A stretch of 64,000 bases of DNA, from contig NZ_CP043046.1 in the NCBI RefSeq assembly GCF_008119665.1, positions 1,860,001 to 1,924,000 on the forward strand, read 5' to 3'. Each line of letters opens with the position of its first letter. Position 1 is the stretch's first letter. The notes under the pieces are model-generated. The model had not been told where the DNA came from. It did not search any database and saw nothing but the letters and a program-made list of their open reading frames with translations. This document shows, piece after piece, positions 45,569 to 54,632 of this stretch. This DNA comes from Pigmentiphaga aceris. GTDB taxonomy: Bacteria; Pseudomonadota; Gammaproteobacteria; Burkholderiales; Burkholderiaceae_B. Position numbers and translations under genes: made by a program.

Positions 45569-45959
45569 TCGCTATTGAGCCAGTCGCGGGTGGCGGGGGC
45601 GCGTCGCCTGCCCCGCTGGACCTACGCGTCGGGGCTACCGCCCTCCACGTCGTCCAGAAGGGCATGCGCCACGCCCCCGCCACCCGCGCCTTCAGAACGG
45701 CTTGGTTAAACGCTGATCCCGCCTTTGGGCGTGTTCGATTTTCTGGCTGCTCGGTGCTGTACACCGCTCCCCCGTACTGGCGTTCGCAGTCCTTGATTGC
45801 AGCCCGGCTGGAGTCGGGGACTTGGCTGGCCAGGTCGCCACGAAGCGATTTCTCCGGCTTCCGGTTCGGTGGGTGCTTCAGCAGCCTTTTACGGCAGTTC
45901 CGCTCAAGGAAAACTGCGCTCCTGCTTGGTGGTGGGGTGACACCGAAGCGGGTGGCCGC
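45569..45959 (+). repeat. Repeat locus B, left arm (~391 bp)
   Basis: Same repeat family as locus A; closest to its partner arm 46094-46484 in inverted orientation. It starts CGCTATTGAGCCAGTCGCGGG and ends CGAAGCGGGTGGCCGC. Hairpin stem GGGTGGCGGGGGCG (45588-45601) pairs exactly with CGCCCCCGCCACCC (45672-45685), so the T:A pair of locus A has become C:G here. Just upstream, TTGAGCCAGTTGCG near 45536 is a direct repeat of the arm's own start. Confidence 0.8.
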
Positions 45960-45979
45960 ACGGTCACTGCATGCATAGA

Positions 45980-46126
45980 ATGCCAGCGGCAATTATTGCG
46001 TTAGCGGCTGAACGTGACGGTGTCGAACGTTTACTGCATACGCTAGACGACTGGCTGGCCGACGTCCCGCCTTTTCGTCGCATTACCTGGTGCGCGGCCA
46101 CCCGCTTCCAAGTCACCCCACCATGA
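45980..46126 (+). other. Small open frame in the centre of repeat locus B
   Basis: ATG to TGA, 48 codons, beginning MPAAIIALAAERDGVERLL and ending in CAATRFQVTPP. It is the only complete small frame in the non-arm part, and its N-terminal pattern (ALAAE) has a counterpart in locus A (VALAAD). There is no clear ribosome site, and the 3' third lies in the right arm. I list it as a possible coding frame, not as a gene. Nothing is known about function. Confidence 0.3.
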
Positions 46127-46484
46127 AGCAGAAGTGCAGTCTCGTTGAGTGGTGCTGCTGTGAAAGACCTCTGATATACGGCCAGACTCGCGAGCCGCTG
46201 ACTCGCTTCGTGGCGACCTGGCCAGCCAAGTCCCCAACTCCAGCCGGGCTGCAATCAAGGACTGCGGACGCCAATAATGGGGAGCCGCATACAGCACCCG
46301 AGCAGTCAGAGATATCGAATCGCCCAAAGGCGGGATTGGTGTCTAACCAAACGACATTGAAGGCGCGGGTGCCGGGGGCGTGGCGCCTGCCCTTCTGGAC
46401 GACGTGGAGGGCGGGAGCCCCGACGCGTAGGTCCAGCGGGGCAGGCGACGCGCCCCCGGTGCCCGCGACTGGCTCAATAGCGAG
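46094..46484 (-). repeat. Repeat locus B, right arm (~391 bp, inverted)
   Basis: Reverse-complement copy of the arm at 45569-45959. The hairpin stem is GCGGGTGCCGGGGGCG (46365-46380) against CGCCCCCGGTGCCCGC (46451-46466). Read as RNA from the plus strand, two positions pair as U-G and G-U, so pairing is kept despite changes. Beyond its outer end, GCGAGAGAtCGTCGCAGCAAGA occurs twice in direct orientation (from about 46480 and 46519). Confidence 0.8.
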
Positions 46485-46547
46485 AGATCGTCGCAGCAAG
46501 AACGCCCCTGGCTTTCCAGCGAGAGACCGTCGCAGCAAGAGAACAGC

Positions 46548-47693
46548 TTAAAACAGCGCCCCCCGCGCCAACACCGGCCACAGTTCCTCAACCTGCTCCC
46601 CGCGAATCGCCACCAGCCAATCATGCAGATTCACCGTCGGATCGCAATGGCCAGGAATCAACCGCACCTTGTCGCCCACCTGCAGCGGTGCCGCGCCCGC
46701 GTCCGGCACAATCACGCAGTGCTCGTCAGACAAACCCTTCACCGTCCACCCAGGCACCATAATCACCGGCAAACCGTGGTCCGTCGCAAAGGTCTTCAAC
46801 CCGCCATCCAGCACCGCATGCGTGGGACTCGCACTGATCACCGTGCACAGCCCGAACAACGCATGTTGCAGCGGCACTGCACCATCCGGCAGATGATTGG
46901 CCGCATAGTCCGCATCCATCAACACATACGAGCCAGGCTGCACCTCCGTATACAGCGACGAAGCCGCCTCCAGCATGTAGGTGCCCGTACCAGCCCCGGT
47001 AACCGTAGGGCACGGAAAGCCCGCGCTTTCCAAGGCCCACTTGATCGCCGTCACCCGCTCCACTGCAGCCGCCACGGCAGCTTCCCGCTCTGCCGGTTCA
47101 CGCAGATGCTGCGCGCTGCCCGTATACGCGTGAATACCCCCCAGCGTCAGCGCCGGCGCGAAGGTGCCGATCTGCGCGGCCAGCATCAGCGCGGCTTCTG
47201 CACTCGACACGCCGCAGCGGCCCAGGCCGACATCGACCTCGATCATCACGCTGATCTTTGAACCATGTCGCGTCGCCGCGCTGCCCAGTTGGTCCACTTG
47301 CAGCGCATGGTCCACACACACGCCCAGCGTCACGCGATTGGCCAGTATGGCCACGCGTTCCACCTTGTTTATGCCGACCACCTGGTTGGTGATCAGGATG
47401 TCGGTGATGCCCGCATCGGCAAAGATTTCGGCCTCGCTGGCCTTCTGGCAACAGATGCCGATCGCACCGGCCGCCAATTGGCGATGCGCGATGGCGGGGC
47501 ATTTATGTGCCTTGCCATGTGCGCGTACATGCAGGCCGGCTGCGATGACGTGTTGATGTACCTGCGCCATGTTGGCGTCGAGGGTATCCAGATCGATCAG
47601 CAAGGCGGGAGTGTCGACCTCGGCGACGGCGCTACCGCGTGCTGCTGGAGCGGGAATGCGGGAGCCGGACGGGGACATGGAGGAAAGGAACAT
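46548..47693 (-). CDS. D-threonine aldolase/D-serine dehydratase-like PLP enzyme (DSD1 family)
   Basis: 381 aa. Alanine-racemase-type N-terminal barrel with the PLP Lys expected in VRAHGKAHKCP, then VMIEVDVGLGRCGV, and a C-terminal domain with the metal-binding RLIPGHCDPTVNLHDW. Such enzymes cleave D-threonine or related D-3-hydroxy amino acids to glycine and an aldehyde, or dehydrate D-serine. The first ATG has no good ribosome site; an internal ATG five codons later also lacks one. It converges on repeat locus B from the right and is transcribed toward it. Confidence 0.92.
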   Translation of the reverse strand: MFLSSMSPSGSRIPAPAARGSAVAEVDTPALLIDLDTLDANMAQVHQHVIAAGLHVRAHGKAHKCPAIAHRQLAAGAIGICCQKASEAEIFADAGITDILITNQVVGINKVERVAILANRVTLGVCVDHALQVDQLGSAATRHGSKISVMIEVDVGLGRCGVSSAEAALMLAAQIGTFAPALTLGGIHAYTGSAQHLREPAEREAAVAAAVERVTAIKWALESAGFPCPTVTGAGTGTYMLEAASSLYTEVQPGSYVLMDADYAANHLPDGAVPLQHALFGLCTVISASPTHAVLDGGLKTFATDHGLPVIMVPGWTVKGLSDEHCVIVPDAGAAPLQVGDKVRLIPGHCDPTVNLHDWLVAIRGEQVEELWPVLARGALF

Positions 47694-47991
47694 GATGGTG
47701 CCCGGAAACGATGCTCGATAAGGGAGTTCCGGCCGGCATCGGGTGCAGCATTCGAGGCCGGCCAGCGTTCATGCTTTCTGATGCAATAAACCCATGCAGT
47801 GCTGACGGCCACCCTTGCGCCTGCAAGCACCCGCAAACCTGCGGGCAGCCTCAAACGCTTGCATATGTGGTGCGCGCAAGCACACCACAAAATACATCGC
47901 ATCGACCATGATCGTCACCTGCTGAATGCAGTCACTCAGTGCAGTCCCCCAGTGCTGCCATTGCATTCGATCATGGCGTGCCCGCGCTCCG
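47694..47991. other. Intergenic region, no gene seen
   Basis: 298 bp between the aldolase start and the DUF817 stop. It probably holds the aldolase promoter. No conserved frame or strong hairpin was found; frames open here contradict neighbouring codon use. Confidence 0.4.
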
Positions 47992-48852
47992 TCAATCCGG
48001 GATGTGGATGCGTGTCTTGATGTGCTTCAAGTGGGCAATGATGGTGAAGGTCATCATCACCAGCAGCGACCACGAACTCCATTTGCCGATGTGCACCGCC
48101 GACCATGCACCCAGCTGGTTCGGGTAATGCCAGATGCCGAAGAACGTGGAAATGTTCTCTGCCAGCCAGATGAAGAATCCGATCAGCACGAAGGCCAGCA
48201 GCAAAGGCATTTGCCGGTCACGGTCGTAGGGACGGAATACCACCGTGCTGCGGGCATACAGGCCAACCGCGCACGCCGCGATATACCAGCGATAGTCACC
48301 AATGAAGTGATGGCTGAAGAAGTTGATGTAGATGCCCAGCGCAATCAGCGTTGCCATCCAGTAGGGCGGATGGTGGCGAATCCGCAGGTCGAACAAGCGC
48401 CAGGCCTGGATGATGTAGCTGCCGACGGCCGCATACATGAAGCCCGAGAACAAGGGCACGCCCAGCACCTTGGTGTAGGCGAAGTCGTTATACGACCAGG
48501 ACCGGATGGGACCGGATGTCTTGAACACTTCCAGCGCGAAACCGACGATGTGGAAAAGCAGAATGGCTTTCGCTTCGTCCCAGGTTTCGAGCTTGGTCCA
48601 GATCATCAGCGCCTGAATCGCCAGCGCAATGATCAGCAATACGTCATAGCGTGGCAGGCCGAACAGTCCGTCGCGCGGGACCAGGAAAATGGAGACGAAA
48701 AACAGGCCCGCGAACAGGCAGGCGCGTGCTTCTTTGACGCCGAAATACAGGAATTCGACAATGCCGCGTCGCAGACCCTTCAGGGGTCCCCAGGGCTGTA
48801 CTTCACACAGATAGTGGTCCAGGCGCGATAGGTGGCTGATCACGGAATTCAT
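47992..48852 (-). CDS. DUF817 family membrane protein
   Basis: 286 aa with about seven to eight membrane helices. The patterns RACLFAGLFFVSIFLVP, HIVGFALEVFKTSGPIRSW and IGDYRWYIAACAVGLYAR match the DUF817 (YoaT-like) integral membrane family of unknown function. The start overlaps the stop of the upstream lipoprotein gene by 4 bp, so the two are translated together. No catalytic residue can be pointed out. Confidence 0.9.
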   Translation of the reverse strand: MNSVISHLSRLDHYLCEVQPWGPLKGLRRGIVEFLYFGVKEARACLFAGLFFVSIFLVPRDGLFGLPRYDVLLIIALAIQALMIWTKLETWDEAKAILLFHIVGFALEVFKTSGPIRSWSYNDFAYTKVLGVPLFSGFMYAAVGSYIIQAWRLFDLRIRHHPPYWMATLIALGIYINFFSHHFIGDYRWYIAACAVGLYARSTVVFRPYDRDRQMPLLLAFVLIGFFIWLAENISTFFGIWHYPNQLGAWSAVHIGKWSSWSLLVMMTFTIIAHLKHIKTRIHIPD

Positions 48853-49346
48853 GGCTTCTCGGTGAATGGAGTGGCGTATTCCACATAGACGAGCAAGGCG
48901 TTATCCACCGGGACCGCCAACGCACGCACGGATTTGTCCACGACCAGCTGCGTGGCGTCGTATACCCGGGTCGATCCGGCAGACACGGCTGAAAGGATGG
49001 CGCGCTCGCGTGCCGGAAGCCATGTCGGGTGTGTAACGGCTGTAGGAATCTTGCGGTCGCCTTCATAGACCAGCAGGCTTGCCAGCGTAGGCTGCAAGGC
49101 ATCGGGTGCCAGCTGCACAGACGCTACCAAGGCCACATAGTCGGTCGGCCCAGGGGCAATGCCACCGGTTTTCGGCAAGGTCAGGATCTGCGCTGTCGCG
49201 TCCTGCACCCCGTTGTCGAGCTTCAGATATTTACGCACTGCTTCCGGCGACTTCATCACCGGATGGGTGTTGTCACTGCATGCCTGCATGCCCAGCAGCA
49301 GCGCGGTCACGCTCAGCATGCCGAGCAGTTTTCGAACGATCAACAC
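48849..49346 (-). CDS. Putative lipoprotein of unknown function
   Basis: 165 aa from a GTG at 49346 (AAGGA 11 bases upstream), giving VLIVRKLLGMLSVTALLLG and lipobox GMQAC. The frame is open to 49532 but that would add a long polar leader. The mature part has a pattern of beta strands (TDYVALVASVQLAPDALQ, ALLVYVEYATPF) and no known domain. Coupled to the DUF817 gene (4-bp overlap), which suggests a joint envelope function. Confidence 0.7.
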   Translation of the reverse strand: MLIVRKLLGMLSVTALLLGMQACSDNTHPVMKSPEAVRKYLKLDNGVQDATAQILTLPKTGGIAPGPTDYVALVASVQLAPDALQPTLASLLVYEGDRKIPTAVTHPTWLPARERAILSAVSAGSTRVYDATQLVVDKSVRALAVPVDNALLVYVEYATPFTEKP

Positions 49347-49551
49347 GTGGATGTGATCCTTTGTGGGTAAGCCAATGCCCCTTGCGCCAGGAAGATCGGC
49401 GACCGGGCCATCAAAAAATGATGGACTATACCGGGACGAGGCGCTTCTGCCCGGCCATGTTTGCTTCGCGGAAACGTTCCGATACGTGCGCCGCCTGCGG
49501 GCCGGGCAGCCATGCTCATAAACTGCGTGCACCTATCCCCAAGGAGTGCAT

Positions 49552-50709
49552 GTGACGTTCGCGCTGAGCAAACCTTTGTTGTGTCTGGCCCTTGTTTCTG
49601 CCTCGGCTATTGCCGCGCCGTTGGCAATGGCCGCAGATACCAATCCGGCTGCGGCACGGATGTACGTGCAGACGCTGGACATGCGCTCGCCACAGGCCAC
49701 TGCCGACACCTTCCTGAAAGCGTTTGGCCGGTCGGATTATTTCGCGGTTCACAAGCTCTTGTCGCCAGATGCGCAGCGTGGGTTTGCCGAGGCCATTTTC
49801 ACGTTTGATCCCCAGCAGCTGTTGCCGCGCATGGAGACCACCAGGCTGGCCGGATCGCTTTATTTCAGCAACAAGCGCGCGGAAGACGTGTTGGAGATCG
49901 GCACGGACCCAAGCTTGCTCTTCGATGACATTCTGTATGCCGCGCAGCGCACCTATATCCTGCCTTTCACCTTTGGTGCCAAGGCCAAGGTGGGCAAAGT
50001 CGATATACGTGGCAAGGCGGCGACCGTCGCTTTGACTACCGATGGTCAACCAGCCGAATTGACGCTGCAGATGCTGCAGCTTGCATCGGGTCGATGGAAG
50101 ATTGATCGCATTGTCTGGCCTGGGGCGTCGACCGAGGCACAGCCGTGGGGTGCGCCCAAAGAGACGGTGACCGAGGCGCAGCCGTTGCGGCCCACGCCTG
50201 CTGATCCGCGCATCTACCCGGATACCTTGGACATGAAAACACCGGAAGCAAGCGCCAGCGGTTTCCTGAAAGCCTACGCACGGTCGGACTATTTTGCGGT
50301 TCAGCAGATGCTGACGCCCGATGCGCAGCACAGTGTCAGTGAAAACCTGTTCGGATATCGTCCTGAAAAACTGATCCCGAAGATGAAGGACAACGAACTG
50401 CCCGGCTCGGTGTTGTTCGACAAGTCGGCAGACACCACAGAGGTGATGAGTGACCCAGCATTGACCTTCGATGACGTGCTGTTCGCCGCACAGCGTGCCA
50501 ATATCCTGCCGTTCACGATTGGCGCGGGTGCCCGCCTGGGCAAAGTGGACAAGCAGGATAAGCAAGCCACGATTGAGGTCGTGACCGATGGCAAGCCGGC
50601 TGCGTTGACCTTTCAGATGGCTTTGTTGCCCTCGGGGCGTTGGAAAGTGGATCAGGTGACGTGGGCGGGGTCGGCGACAGACATGCGTCCGTGGGGGGCG
50701 AAGGAGTAG
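49552..50709 (+). CDS. Exported protein made of two tandem copies of one domain
   Basis: 385 aa. Signal peptide 1-28 (cleavage near LAMAA-D). Residues ~38-202 and ~219-385 are clearly duplicated: both hold LDM(R/K), a RSDYFAV helix, L(S/T)PDAQ, FDD(I/V)L(Y/F)AAQR, ILPFT and SGRWK(I/V)D, with about half the positions identical. The fold could be NTF2-like, but this is only a guess. GTG at 49552 is chosen because AAGGAG is five bases upstream; the GTG at 49546 overlaps that site. Periplasmic location is inferred. It stands alone, ahead of a terminator. Confidence 0.75.
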   Translation: MTFALSKPLLCLALVSASAIAAPLAMAADTNPAAARMYVQTLDMRSPQATADTFLKAFGRSDYFAVHKLLSPDAQRGFAEAIFTFDPQQLLPRMETTRLAGSLYFSNKRAEDVLEIGTDPSLLFDDILYAAQRTYILPFTFGAKAKVGKVDIRGKAATVALTTDGQPAELTLQMLQLASGRWKIDRIVWPGASTEAQPWGAPKETVTEAQPLRPTPADPRIYPDTLDMKTPEASASGFLKAYARSDYFAVQQMLTPDAQHSVSENLFGYRPEKLIPKMKDNELPGSVLFDKSADTTEVMSDPALTFDDVLFAAQRANILPFTIGAGARLGKVDKQDKQATIEVVTDGKPAALTFQMALLPSGRWKVDQVTWAGSATDMRPWGAKE

Positions 50710-50770
50710 GCTTTTTGCTGAATCTGGCAGGGCGCTGATGTCGACAATTCACTAATCATGTGACCATGAA

Positions 50771-50827
50771 CAAAGGGGCCAACACAAAAGGGGCCAACGT
50801 TTGATGCGTTGGCCCCTTTGTTTTCTT
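50771..50827. terminator. Bidirectional terminator with a duplicated left arm
   Basis: AAAGGGGCCAACG (50787-50799) pairs with CGTTGGCCCCTTT (50807-50819) over 13 bp, loop TTTGATG, followed by TGTTTTCTT. CAAAGGGGCCAAC occurs a second time just upstream (50771-50783) and could pair with the same right arm instead. It lies between convergent genes and would act on both. Confidence 0.8.
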
Positions 50828-50862
50828 ACCGCAATGTCACTGCTTCACAGCAAGGTGCTGCA

Positions 50863-52602
50863 TCACGCTTGCGCGTCAGCCGTAATCACGTCCAGCCCTG
50901 CGCGCGACATGCCGCCCAGTTGCGGCATCAGGCCCAGCAGGTGCTTGCTGTACTCATGCTGCGGGCTGGTGAACAGCGTTTCGGTATCGGCCACTTCCAG
51001 CAGCTCGCCATAACGCATCACGCCCACGCGATCACACATCTGGCGAATGACCGGCAGGTCATGGCTGATGAACAGCATCGTCAGGCCCAGCGTTTCCTGC
51101 AGATCTTTCAGCAGATTCAGAATCTGCGCCTGAATCGACACGTCCAGCGCCGAGGTCGGCTCATCGCAGATCAAAAAGCGCGGCCGCGTGGCCAGTGCAC
51201 GTGCAATGCAGATGCGCTGGCGTTGCCCGCCAGAAAACTCGTGTGGGAACTTGCGGGCGGCGGCTGTCCCCAGACCCACCACGTCGAGCAGGTCGTGCAC
51301 CACCGCGCGGGTTTGCGTTTCGCTGTCAGTCAGCTTGTGGAAGCGGATCGGCTCGGCAATGATGTCCAGCACCCGCATGCGCGGGTTCAAGGACGAGAAC
51401 GGGTCCTGGAACACCATTTGAATCTGACGGCGGAAAGGATTCAATTCCTTTTCGCTGAGCTTGGTCAGATCCGTGCCGTTGAAGTGCACCGAGCCGCTGG
51501 TAGGCGTGTACAGGCCGGCAATCAGACGGGCAACCGTCGATTTGCCCGAACCCGATTCGCCCACCAGACCGAACACTTCACCTTCTGCAATCGACACGTT
51601 GAACTGCTTGACCGCGTCCAGCGTGCGGCGATTGCGTTTCAGCAGCGCGCTTTTCAGCGAGAACTGCATGCCCAGGCCACGCGTTTCCACCAGCGGCCCG
51701 GCTTGCCGGGTACCGAAATCGCGGCGCTCACCCAGCCAGTGCGTGGCGATGTCGATGGCTTTGGTCGGGGCCTTGGCAGCTTCGATGTAGTTGACCGTGG
51801 GGAAGCGGCGCAGCTTGACGTCCGGGCGCGGCACCGCGGAAATCAGGCTGCGGGTGTAGGCGTGATCCGGGTCGCCCAGAATCTTCTGCGTCGGACCTTC
51901 TTCCACCAGCTTGCCGCGATACAGCACCGCCACACGGTCGGTAATCTCGGCAATCACCCCCATGTCGTGGGTGATGATGATCATGCCCACATCCTTTTCC
52001 TTGCACAGCTTGCGCAGCAGGTCGAGGATCTGGGCCTGAATCGACACGTCGAGCGCGGTCGTCGGTTCGTCGGCAATGATGACTTCGGGTTCGCAGCACA
52101 GCGCCAGCGCAATCACCACGCGTTGCCGCATGCCGCCCGAAAACTGATGCGGGTAATGTTTGACCCGCAGCGCCGGGTCGGGGATGCCGACCTGTTCCAG
52201 CGCGGTGATCGCACGTTTGCACGCCTCGGCATGCGAGATACCAAGGTGTACCTGCATGGTCTCGGCCAGCTGGCTTTCCACGGTTTGCAGTGGGTCGAGC
52301 GAGGTCAACGGATCTTGAAAGATCATGCTGATGCGACGCCCGCGCAACTCGCGCATTTTGGCCGGGCCGTAGGCTTCAATGCGTTCGCCCGACAGCGAGA
52401 TTTCGCCCCCGGTCAGCTTCCCAGGGCGTTCCAGCAGACCGATGATGGCGTTGCCAACGGTCGACTTGCCCGCGCCGGATTCCCCCACCACGCCCAGGAT
52501 TTCGCCTTTTTCCAGCGTGAGTTTCAGGTCGTCGATGGCCACCAGCGTGCCACGTCGGCTGGCGAACTCGATGCGCATGTGTTCGACATTCAGTAATGAC
52601 AT
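50863..52602 (-). CDS. Dipeptide/oligopeptide ABC transporter, fused double ATPase
   Basis: 579 aa with two complete ATPase halves: Walker A GESGAGKST and later GESGSGKST, signatures FSGGMRQRV and FSGGQRQRI, Walker B VIIADEP and FLICDEP. It is thus a DppD-DppF fusion of the GsiA/YejF type. The C-terminal peptide-uptake extension (YSKHLLGLMP) is present. It energises import of peptides or related substrates. It lies 7 bp after the DppC-like permease gene and is the last gene of the operon, stopping before the two-way terminator. Confidence 0.95.
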   Translation of the reverse strand: MSLLNVEHMRIEFASRRGTLVAIDDLKLTLEKGEILGVVGESGAGKSTVGNAIIGLLERPGKLTGGEISLSGERIEAYGPAKMRELRGRRISMIFQDPLTSLDPLQTVESQLAETMQVHLGISHAEACKRAITALEQVGIPDPALRVKHYPHQFSGGMRQRVVIALALCCEPEVIIADEPTTALDVSIQAQILDLLRKLCKEKDVGMIIITHDMGVIAEITDRVAVLYRGKLVEEGPTQKILGDPDHAYTRSLISAVPRPDVKLRRFPTVNYIEAAKAPTKAIDIATHWLGERRDFGTRQAGPLVETRGLGMQFSLKSALLKRNRRTLDAVKQFNVSIAEGEVFGLVGESGSGKSTVARLIAGLYTPTSGSVHFNGTDLTKLSEKELNPFRRQIQMVFQDPFSSLNPRMRVLDIIAEPIRFHKLTDSETQTRAVVHDLLDVVGLGTAAARKFPHEFSGGQRQRICIARALATRPRFLICDEPTSALDVSIQAQILNLLKDLQETLGLTMLFISHDLPVIRQMCDRVGVMRYGELLEVADTETLFTSPQHEYSKHLLGLMPQLGGMSRAGLDVITADAQA

Positions 52603-52609
52603 GGTGTCC

Positions 52610-53536
52610 TCAGCGCAGTTTCGGGTTCAGGGCGTCACGCAGCCAATCGCCCAGCAGGTTGACCGCCAGCACCAAAGCCACCAGCGCAATACTCGGGAAG
52701 ATCGAAATCCACCACATGCCGGAGAACAGATAACTGTTGCCGATGCGGATCAGCGTGCCCAGCGACGGCGACGTCGGCGGCAGGCCCACGCCCAGGAAAG
52801 ACAGGGTGGCTTCGGTGATCACCGCAACAGCCAGGTGGATGGTGGCAATCACCATCACCGGACCCAGGATGTTCGGCAGGATGTGCCGGCGCAGGATGGT
52901 GAACGGCCCGATGCCGATCAGGCGTGCCGCCTGCACGTATTCCTTGTTGCGTTCGACCATGGTCGCACCGCGCACCGTGCGGGCATATTGCACCCAGCCG
53001 GAAATGCCGATGGCAAACACCAGCACGTACAGCGCCACCTTGTCGTGCATGTCACGCGGCAACATGCCGCGGGCCACACCGTCGATCAACAAGGCCACCA
53101 AAATGGCCGGGAAAGACAGTTGCACGTCTGCAATTCGCATGATGAAGCTGTCGACCCGACCCCCGGCATAACCGGAAATCAGGCCCAGCGACACCCCGAG
53201 AATCACTGAGAATGCCACCGAGGCGAGGCCTACGAACAGCGACACACGGGTGCCGTAGATCACGGCCGACAAGATGTCGCGGCCCTGGTCGTCGGTGCCC
53301 AGCAGGAAGCTGCTGTTGCCATCTGCCGACCAGGCCGGCGGGGTATTGGCGTCCATGATGCTCAAGGACGCCAGGTCGAACGGGTTGTGCGGAGAAATCA
53401 GCGGCGCAAAAAGCGCTGCCAGCACGATGATAAGAGTGACCACCGCGGCGATGACGGCACCGGGGGACTGTTTGAAGCTGTGCCACAGATCGCTGTCAGC
53501 GGTCCGGGCAAAGAAAGTGGCGACGCGATTCATCAT
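52610..53536 (-). CDS. ABC transporter permease, DppC type
   Basis: 308 aa, about six helices. It has the N-terminal cytoplasmic segment, FLLGTDDQGRDILSAVIYGT (DppC hallmark) and the EAA loop with ARLIGIGPFTILRRHILPN. Forms a heterodimer with the DppB-type permease. It starts 6 bp after that gene's stop. Confidence 0.95.
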   Translation of the reverse strand: MMNRVATFFARTADSDLWHSFKQSPGAVIAAVVTLIIVLAALFAPLISPHNPFDLASLSIMDANTPPAWSADGNSSFLLGTDDQGRDILSAVIYGTRVSLFVGLASVAFSVILGVSLGLISGYAGGRVDSFIMRIADVQLSFPAILVALLIDGVARGMLPRDMHDKVALYVLVFAIGISGWVQYARTVRGATMVERNKEYVQAARLIGIGPFTILRRHILPNILGPVMVIATIHLAVAVITEATLSFLGVGLPPTSPSLGTLIRIGNSYLFSGMWWISIFPSIALVALVLAVNLLGDWLRDALNPKLR

Positions 53537-53542
53537 GTGCCT

Positions 53543-54508
53543 TTAGCGTTGTACGCGCAGACGAGGGTCGACGGCGAAGTACAAGAGGTCGACGATCAGG
53601 TTGATGATCACGAATACCAGAGCGATCAAGAGCAGATAGGCGGCCATGACGGGAATGTCCACCACGGCAATCGACTGGATGAACAGCAGACCCATGCCGG
53701 GCCACTGGAACACGGTCTCGGTGATGATGGCGAACGCGATGATCGAGCCCAGTTGCAGCCCGGTGATCGTGATGACCGGCACCAGCGTGTTCTTCAGCGC
53801 ATGACGGAAATTGATCAGGCGTTCCGGCAGGCCACGGGCGCGTGCGAACTTGATGAAGTCAGCGCGCAGCACTTCCAGCATTTCGGCGCGCACCAGTCGC
53901 ATGATCAGCGTCATCTGGAACAGCGCCAGCGTGATGGCAGGCAGAATCAGTGCAGCCAAGCCTGACTTGGTCAGGAAGCCCGTACTCCATCCGCCCAGGT
54001 TGACCACCTCGCCCCGCCCGAAACTCGGCAGCCAGCGCAATTGCACGCTGAACACCAGAATCAGCAGAATGCCGATCAGGAAGGTCGGCAGCGAAATCCC
54101 GGCCAGCGACACCGCCATGAAACTCTTGGACAGGATGTTGCGCCGCAAGGCCGTGTAGATGCCCATCGGGATGCCCAGCACCAGGGCCATCACCGCCGAG
54201 ACGAATGACAATTCAAGGGTTGCCGGCAGGCGCTCGGCCAGCAAGGCGCTGACCGGGCGACGATGGCGATAGGACATGCCGAAGTCGCCTTGCGCAGCCT
54301 GGGTGACGAAGCGTCCGTACTGCACGAATATCGAGTCGTTCAGACCGAGCTGTTCGCGCAGTTCAAGTCGTTGGGCTGTCGTGGTGTCCTGTCCGACCAT
54401 GGCGGCGACTGGGTCGCCGACATAACGGAACATGGTGAACGCGATCAGCGCAACGGTGAGCATCACCAGTACGGACTGGAAGACGCGTTGTGCGATGAAT
54501 GAAAACAT
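53543..54508 (-). CDS. ABC transporter permease, DppB type
   Basis: 321 aa, about six helices. N-terminus MFSFIAQRVFQSVLVMLTVA and the EAA loop ARARGLPERLINFRHALKNT with the following PVITITGLQLGSIIAFAII are family signatures. The ATG at 54508 is chosen because an earlier start would add a polar leader not seen in DppB; the ribosome site is weak. It lies 124 bp after the substrate-binding protein gene. Confidence 0.94.
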   Translation of the reverse strand: MFSFIAQRVFQSVLVMLTVALIAFTMFRYVGDPVAAMVGQDTTTAQRLELREQLGLNDSIFVQYGRFVTQAAQGDFGMSYRHRRPVSALLAERLPATLELSFVSAVMALVLGIPMGIYTALRRNILSKSFMAVSLAGISLPTFLIGILLILVFSVQLRWLPSFGRGEVVNLGGWSTGFLTKSGLAALILPAITLALFQMTLIMRLVRAEMLEVLRADFIKFARARGLPERLINFRHALKNTLVPVITITGLQLGSIIAFAIITETVFQWPGMGLLFIQSIAVVDIPVMAAYLLLIALVFVIINLIVDLLYFAVDPRLRVQR

Positions 54509-54632
54509 CAATGCTGCCCGATCGCCCGAAGGCGGCAATACGGCCCGCCGGTGGGCTGGAAAAAGAAATGAACGAAGGGGCCGATGTGCCCCCACGCGGG
54601 GCAGTGGAAAACGTGCGCGTGGGGGCAGTTCT

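Noticed and set aside
45222..46551. Long open frames across repeat locus B on both strands
   Set aside because: They cross arms and centre without keeping frame in the sister copies; DNA pairing, not protein, is conserved.
50809..52596. 595-codon plus-strand frame opposite the double ATPase
   Set aside because: Shadow frame; the opposite strand has two full ABC cassettes.
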